Origin: Solirubrobacter sp963848475
GTDB taxonomy: Bacteria > Actinomycetota > Thermoleophilia > Solirubrobacterales > Solirubrobacteraceae
Length of the DNA stretch: 64,000 bases
Direction of reading: 5' to 3'
Assembly: GCA_963848475.1 (NCBI GenBank)
Contig: CAWKDW010000013.1
Location: 1-64,000, forward strand
The notes beneath the pieces were generated by a model, which saw nothing but the letters and a program-made list of their open reading frames with translations, searched no databases and was not told the origin of the DNA. The translations under genes were made by a program, and so were the position numbers. How positions within the stretch are numbered: the first letter of the stretch is position 1; each line of letters starts with the position of its first letter. Below, in pieces: positions 36,737 to 44,553 of the stretch.

Positions 36737-36847
36737 ATGAACGACGACGACTCCTCCCGAAGTAGGCGGTCCTTGCGAGCGGACTGCGTCCGCTGCTTCG
36801 GCCGCTTCGGAGATCGCTGCGCGGATCTCTATGGGGAGGGCCGATGA
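36737..36847 (+). CDS. Possible 36-residue leader ORF
   Basis: A short frame, MNDDDSSRSRRSLRADCVRC and onward, whose stop overlaps the start of the next gene (CGATGA). TATCCT about 13 bases upstream could be its promoter. The dispersed hairpin repeat lies inside it. It may be a chance frame. Confidence 0.25.
   Translation: MNDDDSSRSRRSLRADCVRCFGRFGDRCADLYGEGR
36778..36829 (-). repeat. Dispersed two-hairpin repeat, copy B
   Basis: On the minus strand: GAGATC-CGCGCAGC-GATCTC, a 14-base linker GAAGCGGCCGAAGC after one base, then AGCGGAC-GCA-GTCCGCT. It is close to the copy at 41107, in opposite orientation. It lies directly before the CNNM-type gene. Confidence 0.7.
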
Positions 36848-38166
36848 TCGCCCTACTGCTGTTGGCGGTCCTGGTCCTCGTACTCCTCAACGCGTTCTTC
36901 GTGGCCGCCGAGTTTGCGCTGGTCCGATCGCGGAAGGCGCACCTACAGACAGACGCCGATCTCGGCAAACGCGGAGCCGCCACGGCGGTGTCGATGATGG
37001 ACGACCTCTCGCGCTACCTCTCGGCGGCGCAGGTCGGGATCACGCTCACCTCGCTGGGCCTCGGCTTCCTGGGTGAGCCCGCGATCGGCTCGCTGCTCGA
37101 GGACCTGTTCGGCGAGGACGTGCCGCACTGGGTCTCGACGTCGGTGTCGATCGGGCTCGCCTACCTGATCACGACGTCGATCCACATCACGCTCGGCGAG
37201 CAGGTGCCGAAGATCTACGCGATCCAGAAGGCCGAGCCGGTCGCGCGCTGGGTCTCGCGGCCGCTGTTCGTCTTCTCGAAGGTCTTCAGCCCGTTCATCA
37301 GCGCGCTCAACGCCGCCTCCAACGCCATCCTGCGGGTGCTCGGGGTCCGGACCTCGGGCCAGCTCGACGAGGGCGACTCGCCCGAGGAGCTGCGGGTGCT
37401 GATCCAGGAGTCGGTGACCGGCGGCAAGCTCGACGCCAACGAGGCCGGAATGCTGACCGGCGTCTTCCACCTGCACGAGCAGCAGGCGCGCCAGGTGATG
37501 ACGCCCGCGCCGGCGGTGATCACCGTGGACACCAGCGAGGACGTCGAGACGGCGCTGCGGCGCTGCGTCTCGAGCGGTCACACGCGGCTCGTGGTCACCG
37601 AGGACGAGAACCGCGACCGCGTCAAGGGCATCGTGCACTCCAACCAGCTCGCGTCGCTGCTGCTCACCGAGGGCCCTCGGGCGACGCTGGACGCGCTCGT
37701 GCGCGAGGTGCCGATCGTGCCCGAGACCAAGCCGCTGGATGATCTCCTGGCCGATCTCCAGCGCCAGCGCTCCTCGCTGGCGGTCGTGATCGACGAGTAC
37801 GGCCGCACGGCCGGCATCGTCACCGTCGAGGACATCATCGAGGAGGTCGTGGGCGAGATCGACGACGAGACCGACCCGCAGGGCGGCGAGGTCCGGCGCC
37901 TGGCCAACGGCGACTGGTTCGTCCGCGGCCATGTCGCGATCACCGACCTCGTCGACTACGGCCTCGAGCTGCCGGTCGACTCCGACGCCTACAACTCCGT
38001 CGGCGGGTTCGTCTTCGGCGAACTGGGCCGGCTGCCCAAGCGTGGAGACACCGTCGTCCACAACGGTTACTCGATCCGCGTCGAGTCCGTCCGAGAGAAC
38101 CGGATTGAGGCAGTTCGCATCCGGGAGCGGCAACTTCCGCGCTCCGATACCAAGGTTCAGTCCTAA
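36844..38166 (+). CDS. CNNM/CorC-type CBS-domain membrane protein
   Basis: A 440-residue hemolysin-C-type protein. The N-terminal DUF21 domain has three to four helices (LLNAFFVAAEFALVRSRKAH, LGLGFLGEPAIGSL, ITLGEQVPKIYAIQKAEPVA). A CBS pair follows (about 220-340; ARQVMTPAPAVITVDTSED, LAVVIDEYGRTAGIVTVEDI), then the CorC/HlyC C-terminal domain (VDYGLELPVDSDAYNSVGGF). Family members transport or sense Mg2+ and other divalent cations. The GGAGGG before the ATG is a good ribosome site. Confidence 0.92.
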   Translation: MIALLLLAVLVLVLLNAFFVAAEFALVRSRKAHLQTDADLGKRGAATAVSMMDDLSRYLSAAQVGITLTSLGLGFLGEPAIGSLLEDLFGEDVPHWVSTSVSIGLAYLITTSIHITLGEQVPKIYAIQKAEPVARWVSRPLFVFSKVFSPFISALNAASNAILRVLGVRTSGQLDEGDSPEELRVLIQESVTGGKLDANEAGMLTGVFHLHEQQARQVMTPAPAVITVDTSEDVETALRRCVSSGHTRLVVTEDENRDRVKGIVHSNQLASLLLTEGPRATLDALVREVPIVPETKPLDDLLADLQRQRSSLAVVIDEYGRTAGIVTVEDIIEEVVGEIDDETDPQGGEVRRLANGDWFVRGHVAITDLVDYGLELPVDSDAYNSVGGFVFGELGRLPKRGDTVVHNGYSIRVESVRENRIEAVRIRERQLPRSDTKVQS

Positions 38167-38185
38167 ATTGAAACTGCGTGACGAA

Positions 38186-38214
38186 TTGCACATTGGCCTC
38201 TGACGCGCTACCTT
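38186..38214 (+). promoter_or_regulatory. Promoter of orphan structured RNA
   Basis: TTGCAC (38186-38191), 17 bases, TACCTT (38209-38214). It points away from the upstream gene, and no plus-strand gene lies downstream for 1.2 kb. The start site would be about 38221. Confidence 0.6.
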
Positions 38215-38220
38215 CCCGCC

Positions 38221-38408
38221 AGCCAACTTGCCGCTCCGGCGGTTGAGGAGGAGAGAGAGGGAGATCCTGGGGAGGATCGACCGATAACACGAAGCGCCCG
38301 GGCTCAGGGGAGCGAGACCGGGCGCGACGTGTTTAACGAGTCGGGTCAAGTGCCTGCAAACGACCCGTTAAACACCTGCGCCCGCCTCAGGGGAGCGAGA
38401 CGGGCGCA
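38221..38408 (+). ncRNA. Candidate structured RNA with twin-loop hairpins
   Basis: Ordered structures: CCGC-TCCG-GCGG (38231-38242); a purine-rich strip; GATCCT-GGGG-AGGATC (38263-38278); an 8-bp stem GCGCCCGG/CCGGGCGC (38294-38301/38318-38325); a 15-position stem with one mismatch (38329-38343/38361-38375); an 8-bp stem TGCGCCCG/CGGGCGCA (38377-38384/38401-38408). The first and last long hairpins carry 16-base loops identical but for one base (CTCAGGGGAGCGAGA shared) although the stems differ. I recognise no known RNA family. It is not a terminator, as there is no U-run and it has its own promoter. Confidence 0.6.
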
Positions 38409-38504
38409 CATGCGTTCTGGAGGAGGGGTGCGATGAGATGATCGTCGCGAAACTGATACTCCCAACGCGTTCTCAATCCTAGCTAAACATTCCCACGATG
38501 TAAA

Positions 38505-39296
38505 TCAATACGTGTGGAATCCGACGCCGGTCTTGCGTCCGAGCCTGCCGGCGGCGATCAGTTCGTCGATGCGAGCCGGGACCTCGACGCCGATCGTCTG
38601 ACCGATCGCGGCGCTGACGTCGAGCCCGACGAGGTCGAGCAGCGCGAGCGGCCCCATCGGGTGACCCGCGCCGAGGCGCATGCAGGTGTCGATCGCCTCC
38701 GCGTCCAGGCCGGTGCGCTCCATCAGCCGCACCGCCTCGAACAGGAACGGGAACAGCAGCCGGTTGACGACGAAGCCCGGGGTGTCCGGCACCTCGACGG
38801 CGGTCTTGCCCAGCGCCGCGCAAAGCGCGCGCGCTCGCGCGCGTGTCGCCTCGCTCGCGGCGTCGGGGAACGCCAGCTCGACCAGCTCCATCTTCTGGAC
38901 CGGGTTGAAGACGTGGAGCCCGACGAAGCGCTCGGGGTGGCCGCTGGCCTCGGCGAGCTCGCCGATCGGCAGCGAGGAGGTGGTCGTGGCCAGCACCGCG
39001 TCGTCGGCGAGATGCTCGCCGAGCCGTTTCCAGATCTCCGCCTTGGCGAGCGGATCCTCGACGATCGCCTCGACGACGAACGTGGCCTCCGACAGCACCG
39101 CCGGGTCGCGGCTGACGAGCACGTTGCCGTTCACGCTGGCGCCGAGGCGCTCACAGATCGCACGGACCCTGGCGTCCGCTTTATCGCAGGAGCCCTCGGA
39201 ACGCGCGAATACGGTTACGTGGCCCCGGGTGGCGGCGACGGCCGCCAATCCGCACGCAATGGCCCCGGATCCCGCAATCGCCAAACGCTCCGACAC
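38505..39296 (-). CDS. 3-hydroxyacyl-CoA dehydrogenase
   Basis: A 263-residue enzyme from GTG 39296 behind GGAAGGA. LAIAGSGAIACGLAAVAATR is the NAD-binding start (GxGxxxxG), VEAIVEDPLAKAEIWKRLGE the middle, RFVGLHVFNPVQKMELVELA holds the catalytic His, and TPGFVVNRLLFPFLFEAVRL, GAGHPMGPLALLDLVGLD the C-terminal helical domain. It oxidises 3-hydroxyacyl-CoA in beta-oxidation, or acts in the reverse sense in hydroxybutyryl metabolism. A TetR-type palindrome lies just upstream. Confidence 0.92.
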   Translation of the reverse strand: MSERLAIAGSGAIACGLAAVAATRGHVTVFARSEGSCDKADARVRAICERLGASVNGNVLVSRDPAVLSEATFVVEAIVEDPLAKAEIWKRLGEHLADDAVLATTTSSLPIGELAEASGHPERFVGLHVFNPVQKMELVELAFPDAASEATRARARALCAALGKTAVEVPDTPGFVVNRLLFPFLFEAVRLMERTGLDAEAIDTCMRLGAGHPMGPLALLDLVGLDVSAAIGQTIGVEVPARIDELIAAGRLGRKTGVGFHTY

Positions 39297-39313
39297 GACG
39301 GTCCTTCCGTTGA

Positions 39314-39329
39314 TTGACTGCTCAGTCAA
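39314..39329. promoter_or_regulatory. Palindromic operator, TetR type
   Basis: TTGACTG-CT-CAGTCAA, a perfect 7+7 inverted repeat about 17 bases before the dehydrogenase start. The TGACTG/CAGTCA core resembles sites used by TetR regulators of fatty-acid metabolism. Confidence 0.6.
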
Positions 39330-39427
39330 CGCCAAGCGTAGTCGTCTGGATGACCCCGTGTGGAGGTTGCGCACACACCCACTCGACTTGCCCTGCGTGG
39401 TCTGGCGGCGTAGGGTCCGGACGACTC

Positions 39428-40120
39428 ATGGAGTCCCCCGCAACACTTGGCAGTCAGACACCAGAAGAGCTCGAGGAGCGTCAGGCGGCGCTGGACCGCG
39501 GCGATCCGTTCCTCCTGTTTCGCGATGGCGACGGCAACCAGCGCATCGTCGGACTCAACGAACCGGCCGAGGCGATCACGATCGGCCGCCGCTTCGAGGC
39601 CGACATCTCGCTGCCGTGGGATCCCGAGGCGTCGCGCCTCCACGCCGAGCTCTCGTTCCGCGCCGGCGAGTGGACGATCTGCGACGACGGTTGGTCCCAG
39701 AACGGCACCTGGGTCAACGGCCTGCGCCTCGCCGGGCGCCGGCGCCTCGCCGACGGCGACCTGGTCAAGATCGGCCGCACGATCATCGGCTTCCAGCAGC
39801 CTGGCGGGAGCGGCCCAGGCCCGACGATGGTGCAGGGCGAGCTGAGCAGCACGCCGCGCTTCTCCGAGCAGCAGCAGCGGATCCTGCGCGCGCTGTGCAG
39901 GCCGCTGTTCGCGGACGGGGACGGCTTCAACCCGTCCAGCGACCTCGAGGTCTCCGACGAGACGGGGATCGCGGTCGATGTCGTGACACAGGAGCTCGAT
40001 CTGCTCGCCCGCCTGTTCGGGTTGGAGGACATGCCGCGGCCCGAGCGCCGTGCCGAGGTCGCCCTGCTGGCGGTCCGCTCCGGCCTCGTGGGCGCTGACG
40101 AGGGCGGGACGCAGGCCTGA
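39428..40120 (+). CDS. FHA-domain protein
   Basis: A 230-residue protein. The FHA domain (about 50-125) shows ITIGRRFEADISLPWDPEAS, then SRLHAELSFRAGEWTICDDG and SQNGTWVNGLRLAG, with the phosphothreonine-binding Arg, Ser-x-x-His and Asn residues in place. The C-terminal half (FSEQQQRILRALCRPLF, SDETGIAVDVVTQELDLL) looks like a winged-helix arrangement. It may link Ser/Thr kinase signalling to another partner. TAGGGT at 39411-39416 is a -10 box 11 bases upstream. Confidence 0.85.
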   Translation: MESPATLGSQTPEELEERQAALDRGDPFLLFRDGDGNQRIVGLNEPAEAITIGRRFEADISLPWDPEASRLHAELSFRAGEWTICDDGWSQNGTWVNGLRLAGRRRLADGDLVKIGRTIIGFQQPGGSGPGPTMVQGELSSTPRFSEQQQRILRALCRPLFADGDGFNPSSDLEVSDETGIAVDVVTQELDLLARLFGLEDMPRPERRAEVALLAVRSGLVGADEGGTQA

Positions 40121-40144
40121 GGTCGGAGGCTAGTCTTCGCCGCA

Positions 40145-41104
40145 ATGCGGGCCTTTGTGGCGGAGAAGAGCGAAGACGGGGTCGCGCGCGGGCTGCGCGA
40201 TCTCGAGATCGGTGACCCGGGCGAGGGCGATGTCCTCGTGAAGGTCGCGTGGTCGAGCGTGAACTACAAGGACGCGCTGGCGACGATCGCGAAGGGCCAG
40301 GTCGCGCGGATCTCTCCGCTGATCCCCGGCATCGACCTGGCGGGCACCGACGAGGACTCCGGCGAGGAGGTGCTCGCCCACGGCTACGACCTCGGCGTCG
40401 CCCACCATGGCGGCTACGCGGAGTACGCGCGCGTGCGCTCGGAGTGGATCGTCCCGCTGCCGGCCGGGCTGAGCACCCGGCAGGCGATGGCGATCGGGAC
40501 CGCCGGCTACACGGCGGCGCGCTGTGTGATCGCGCTCGAGACCGCCGGCCTGCGCCCCAGCTCCGGCCCGGTCCTCGTGACCGGAGCCAGCGGCGGCGTC
40601 GGCTCGACCGCCGTCGACATCCTCGCCGCGCGCGGCTACGAGGTCGTCGCCTCCAGCGGCAAGGACCCGGCGTTCCTGAAGGCGCTCGGCGCCTCGGAGG
40701 TCATCTCGCGCGAGGACGCGGCCGGCGACTCGGCGCGGCCGCTGGAGAAGACGCGCTGGGCCGGCGCGGTCGACTGCGTCGGCGGCGAGGTGCTCGCCGG
40801 CGTGCTGCGCTCGGTGCACTACGGCGGCGCCGTCGCGGCCTGCGGCAACACCGGCGGCCTCAAGCTGCCCACGACCGTGCTCCCGTTCATCCTGCGCGGC
40901 GTCTCGCTGCTCGGCGTCGATTCGGTGCAGACGCCGATCGAGGAGCGCAAGGCGACCTGGGAGCGGCTCGCCGGCGACCTGCGCCCGCCGCACCTCGACG
41001 ACTCGATCGTGCGCGAGATCGACCTCGACGGGCTCGAGGACGCGCTCACCGCGATCCTGCGCGGCGAGCTCTCGGGACGGACGATCGTGAAGGTCGGCGG
41101 CTAG
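40145..41104 (+). CDS. Acrylyl-CoA reductase (AcuI/YhdH-like)
   Basis: A 319-residue medium-chain reductase. MRAFVAEKSEDGVARGLRDL, KVAWSSVNYKDALATIAKG, IPGIDLAGTD (no zinc ligands), AIGTAGYTAARCVIALE and VLVTGASGGVGSTAVDILAA (NADPH site) are the YhdH/AcuI hallmarks. The enzyme reduces acryloyl-CoA to propionyl-CoA. TAGTCT (40131-40136) ends 8 bases before the ATG, so the message is effectively leaderless. Confidence 0.9.
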   Translation: MRAFVAEKSEDGVARGLRDLEIGDPGEGDVLVKVAWSSVNYKDALATIAKGQVARISPLIPGIDLAGTDEDSGEEVLAHGYDLGVAHHGGYAEYARVRSEWIVPLPAGLSTRQAMAIGTAGYTAARCVIALETAGLRPSSGPVLVTGASGGVGSTAVDILAARGYEVVASSGKDPAFLKALGASEVISREDAAGDSARPLEKTRWAGAVDCVGGEVLAGVLRSVHYGGAVAACGNTGGLKLPTTVLPFILRGVSLLGVDSVQTPIEERKATWERLAGDLRPPHLDDSIVREIDLDGLEDALTAILRGELSGRTIVKVGG

Positions 41105-41106
41105 CC

Positions 41107-41160
41107 GGGAGATCCGCGAAGCGATCTCCCAAGCGACCGAAGCAGCGGACGCGGTCCGCT
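41107..41160 (+). repeat. Dispersed two-hairpin repeat, copy A
   Basis: GGGAGATC-CGCGAAGC-GATCTCCC (8-bp stem), then AAGCGACCGAAGC, then AGCGGAC-GCG-GTCCGCT (7-bp stem). It fills the gap between two convergent genes. Copy B lies at 36778 and half-copy C at 33879. Confidence 0.75.
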
Positions 41161-41401
41161 AGCGAGGATCGCCGGTTTCGGCGCGGCCTTCGAGCCGCGC
41201 CACGAGCTCGTCGAGGCGCAGCTCCTCGAGCCCCTGGCCGACGGCCTCGAGCTCGGCCGCGCAGAACTCGACGAGCGTCCGGCCCTCACGACACAGGTCC
41301 AGCGTCTCGCGCAGACCCGCCTCACCGGAGTCCAGCCGGGCGATGATCGCCTCCAGGCGCGCGCCCGCCGCTTCATACGTCAGTTCCTCTTCGACGGCCA
41401 T
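41159..41401 (-). CDS. xseB: Exodeoxyribonuclease VII small subunit
   Basis: An 80-residue helical protein. LTYEAAGARLEAIIARLDSG, EAGLRETLDLCREGRTLVEF and LEELRLDE match XseB. It activates the XseA nuclease by coating its helical arm. xseA lies 1.2 kb away on the same strand with an HD-GYP gene between them on the other strand, so they are not in one operon. The upstream extension of the frame has no start support. Confidence 0.9.
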   Translation of the reverse strand: MAVEEELTYEAAGARLEAIIARLDSGEAGLRETLDLCREGRTLVEFCAAELEAVGQGLEELRLDELVARLEGRAETGDPR

Positions 41402-41486
41402 CGATTTCGAGGCTAGCGATGGCGTCGGCTGGAACGCTTCAGTTGGCCTATAAAGCCGAACGCGGACCTGCCGATCACCCGGGGTC

Positions 41487-42596
41487 GTGCGGTTGATCCC
41501 CTCACGCAAGATCCGCGACGGCGTCGAACTGGCCCGGGATGTCGTGGCGGGACCACCCGGTACCGCACCACTTCTGCGTGCGGGTGTGCGCCTCTCCGCG
41601 CGCTACGCCGAGCTGCTGCCGAAGGCCGGCGTCGGCTCGGTCTGGATCGAGGACGATCTGGGCGAGGCGATCGACATCGCCGAGCCGCTGACGGCCGAGA
41701 CGCGCGCGAAGGTCCATCGCGCGACCGGCGATGCGCTCTCCGCCGCCGGCGCCGCGCTTCGCTCCGGCTCCGGCATGTCACCGGCGATCGTCGAGTCGCT
41801 CTCCGACGTCGCCGGCCTGATGGTCGAGGACCTGCTCGACTGTCCCGACGCCGCGCTCGCCCTCGACGACCTCTCGGCCTTCGACGACTACACGCACCGC
41901 CACAGCGTCCAGGTCACCGTGCTCGGGCTGCTGATCGCTCGCCGCACGTGGAGCACCGACGGCTGGACCGACTTCCGCGGCCGCCGCCGCCACGACCGCC
42001 TCCACGAGCGCATGCGCAAGCTCGGGCTCGGGTTGCTCGTCCACGACGTCGGCAAGCTCGCCGTGCCGCCGGAGATCCTCAACAAGCCCGGCCGACTGAC
42101 CGACGAGGAGATGCTGGTCATGCGCACCCATGCGCACGCCGGCGTCGAACTGTTGCGCCCGGCCGACCTCTCGCCTCTGGCGACGTCGGTCGTGCGCGAC
42201 CACCACGAGCGCCTCGACGGCTCCGGCTATCCCGAGGGCCTGCTCGGCGGCCAGGTGCAGGAGTTCCCGCGCATCGCGGCCATCGCCGACGTCTACGACG
42301 CCGTCACCTCAGAGCGCGTCTACAAGCCCGCCTCGCCGCCGCACATCGGCGTACACGTCATCCGCGAGGGTGCGGGCGACCAGTTCTGCCCGACGATCGT
42401 CGCGCACTTCCGCGCCGTCGTCATGCCGTACCCGATCGGTCACGAGATCGTCCTTCCCGACGGCCGCACAGGCGTCGTCTCCGCGGTCGACATCCTCAGC
42501 CCCGACGTGCCGACGATCCGCGTCCTCGGCGCCGGCGGTGTCGAGGAGCTCACCGTGGACATGACGGCCGCCACGGCCGTGCGCCTCCCCGTCTAG
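41487..42596 (+). CDS. HD-GYP cyclic-di-GMP phosphodiesterase
   Basis: A 369-residue protein. The N-terminal part (about 1-125) resembles the DUF3391-type head. The HD-GYP domain has TVLGLLIARRTW, LGLGLLVHDVGKLAVPPEIL (HD pair), VMRTHAHAGVELLRPAD and HHERLDGSGYPEGLLGG, which is the GYP motif, then ITAIADVYDAVTS-like IAAIADVYDAVTSERVYK. It would hydrolyse cyclic-di-GMP. Its stop codon overlaps the convergent xseA stop (CTAG). Confidence 0.92.
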   Translation: MRLIPSRKIRDGVELARDVVAGPPGTAPLLRAGVRLSARYAELLPKAGVGSVWIEDDLGEAIDIAEPLTAETRAKVHRATGDALSAAGAALRSGSGMSPAIVESLSDVAGLMVEDLLDCPDAALALDDLSAFDDYTHRHSVQVTVLGLLIARRTWSTDGWTDFRGRRRHDRLHERMRKLGLGLLVHDVGKLAVPPEILNKPGRLTDEEMLVMRTHAHAGVELLRPADLSPLATSVVRDHHERLDGSGYPEGLLGGQVQEFPRIAAIADVYDAVTSERVYKPASPPHIGVHVIREGAGDQFCPTIVAHFRAVVMPYPIGHEIVLPDGRTGVVSAVDILSPDVPTIRVLGAGGVEELTVDMTAATAVRLPV

Positions 42597-43970
42597 AACA
42601 GCCGCGGCTCGTCCTGTGGGTGGACCGTGATGCGGCCGTCGTGCAGGCGCACCGTCAGCGACGGCTGTGCGCGAGCGGCCTCGGCGCTGGTGACCGGCTC
42701 GCCCGCCGGATCCTCGAGCAGCGCGTAGCCGCGCTCCAGCGTGCGCTGCGGGTCGTGTGCGGCGAGCGTGGCCAGCATCCGGTCCAGGTCGCGCCGGCGG
42801 CGCTCCAGGGCGGCGGACGCGCTGCGATCGAGCGCGGTCGCGTCGGCGCGGGCGCGGCGGGCGGCGCGGTCGCCCGCGGACGCCGCCGCGGCCGCCTTGC
42901 GCGCCAGCACGGTGGCGCGCGACTGTGTCGCCCGCTCGCCGGCCACGACGGCACGGCGCGTCGCCGCGCGCAGCTCGCGCAGCTGCTGGTGCAGCCGCGT
43001 CCGGTGCCGCGCGACGTGGTGGGCGGGGGCGCGGGAGAGACGCGAGAGGGTGCGGGCGCGCTCGAGCACCGCGCGGCGGCCCTGGCGCTCGAGCCGTGCC
43101 GCGGTCGTGCGCCAGCGCGGCCCGTGCGGCGCCGCAGTCCACCGGCACCGCGGTCTCCGCGGCGTGCGTCGGCGTCGAGCAGGCCACGGCGGCGACATCG
43201 TCGAGCAGCGTGCGGTCCGTGTGATGGCCGACGGAGGAGATGACGGGGACCCGCAGCAGCGCAACGGTGCGGCACAGCGTCTCGTCGCAGAACGCGAACA
43301 GGTCCGCGAGCGATCCGCCGCCGCGGGCGACGACGATCACCTCGACCTCTTCGCACGCCGCGAGGTCCTGCAGCGCGCGCGTGATCGCCGGCGCCGCGTG
43401 GCGGTCCTGGACGGGCGCGAAGCCCCACACGAGCCGGCCCGCCCAGCCGCGGCGGCGCAGACCGGCCAGCACGTCGTCGCGCGCCTTGCCCGACTCGCCG
43501 GTCACGACGCCGATGCAGCGGGGCAGGACAGGCCGCGTGAGCGCCTTCTGCGGGGCGAAGAGCCCTTCCGTGTGCAATCTCCTCCGAAGCTGCTCGAGCT
43601 GGGCCAGCAGGTCGCCCTCGCCGGCGACGCGCAGCCGCGTGACCGAGAACGAGAACCCCGGCGACGCGGTGCGCGAGCCGGGGTAGTAGTCGCAGCCGCC
43701 CGCGACGACGATCTGGGCGCCGTCGGCGAGCTTCCCGATCCGGAGCTTCTCGAAGTCCTCGCGCCACATCGAGCACGGCAGCGCGCCGGCGGCGTCGCGC
43801 AACTCGAACCAGACCTTCGCCCGCCCGGACTTGAAGCCGAACACCTCGCCGAAGACCTGCACGCGCGTGAACCCGCGCAGCCGGTCGCGCAGGGCGGCCG
43901 CGTAGTCGCCGACCGGGTAGGGGCCCGTCAGGACCGAGCCGGGGATGCCGTCGGGCGCTTCCATTCGCAC
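42593..43970 (-). CDS. xseA: Exodeoxyribonuclease VII large subunit
   Basis: About 459 residues with one +1-like shift near 43112 (RAALA, then RTTAARLERQGRRAVLERAR). The OB-fold (about 20-115) shows VQVFGEVFGFKSGRAKVWFE and REDFEKLRIGKLADGAQIVV. The catalytic domain has RCIGVVTGESGKARDDVLAG, VIVVARGGGSLADLFAFCDE and VISSVGHHTDRTLLDDVAAV. A long coiled-coil arm follows, ending LERGYALLEDPAGEPVTSAE. It degrades single-stranded DNA together with XseB. A broken copy of this repair gene is unlikely in a living cell, so a consensus error is favoured. Confidence 0.88.
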
Positions 43971-44011
43971 GCGGACGGTAGCCGCGGGCGAGGACGACTC
44001 CCGACGCGGAC

Positions 44012-44230
44012 CTACCCGCGGGGGCGGCGGCCGGTGACCGTCGAGTTGCGAGCCGGGCGGGAGCGCGGCGCCGGCCCGCGGCGCGGCGGCCGGCGGGCGG
44101 CGTGGGGTGGACCTTCGTGGCCCGCGTCGGCGAGCAGCCGGGCGAGCAGGATCGTCAGCAGCACGTTGCGCGCCGCCTCCGCATGGCGGCCCGAACTCGC
44201 ACGGAGCGCGAGGAGGAGCAGCTCGTTCAA
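44012..44230 (-). CDS. Small hypothetical basic protein
   Basis: A 72-codon frame from TTG 44230: LNELLLLALRASSGRHAEAA, NVLLTILLARLLADAGHEGP, then an Arg/Pro-rich tail. Third positions are almost all G or C, which supports coding. It lies 13 bases after the stop of the next gene upstream. No family recognised. Confidence 0.35.
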   Translation of the reverse strand: MNELLLLALRASSGRHAEAARNVLLTILLARLLADAGHEGPPHAARRPPRRGPAPRSRPARNSTVTGRRPRG

Positions 44231-44243
44231 CGGCCCGCGATGC

Positions 44244-44552
44244 TCAGCCGGTGGCACCCGGCAGGTAGCGCGGCTGCTCGGTGTCGTTGACGCTCGGCAG
44301 CTCACGCATGCCGGGCTGCTCGGGCGTCCCGCGCACCTCGCCGGTGAACCCGAGCGACTGCAGCTTCGCGATCTCCGCGGTGCCGTAGAGCCGCACCGGA
44401 TCGTCCGCCGGCAGGTCCTTGATCAGCTTCTGGATCCGGTTGCGGATCTGGTACGAGAAGTGCGGCGTGGCGGATGCGACGAGCTGGCGCACATCGTCCA
44501 CGGAGACCCTGCGGTCTCCGCGCAGGCGTTCGGGCTGCTCGGCTTCGGCCAT
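44244..44552 (-). CDS. Conserved hypothetical protein
   Basis: A 102-residue soluble protein. VSVDDVRQLVASATPHFSYQ, IRNRIQKLIKDLPADDPVRL and IAKLQSLGFTGEVRG are the ordered parts, and the tail is Pro/Gly-rich. It begins two bases after the stop of the cell-wall-binding lipoprotein (TGAGATG), so the two are coupled. Function unknown. Confidence 0.6.
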   Translation of the reverse strand: MAEAEQPERLRGDRRVSVDDVRQLVASATPHFSYQIRNRIQKLIKDLPADDPVRLYGTAEIAKLQSLGFTGEVRGTPEQPGMRELPSVNDTEQPRYLPGATG

Positions 44553-44553
44553 C

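Noticed and set aside
38294..38408. The twin hairpins as terminators of the CNNM gene
   Set aside because: They lie more than 120 bases past the stop, lack U-runs, and a promoter stands between the gene and them.
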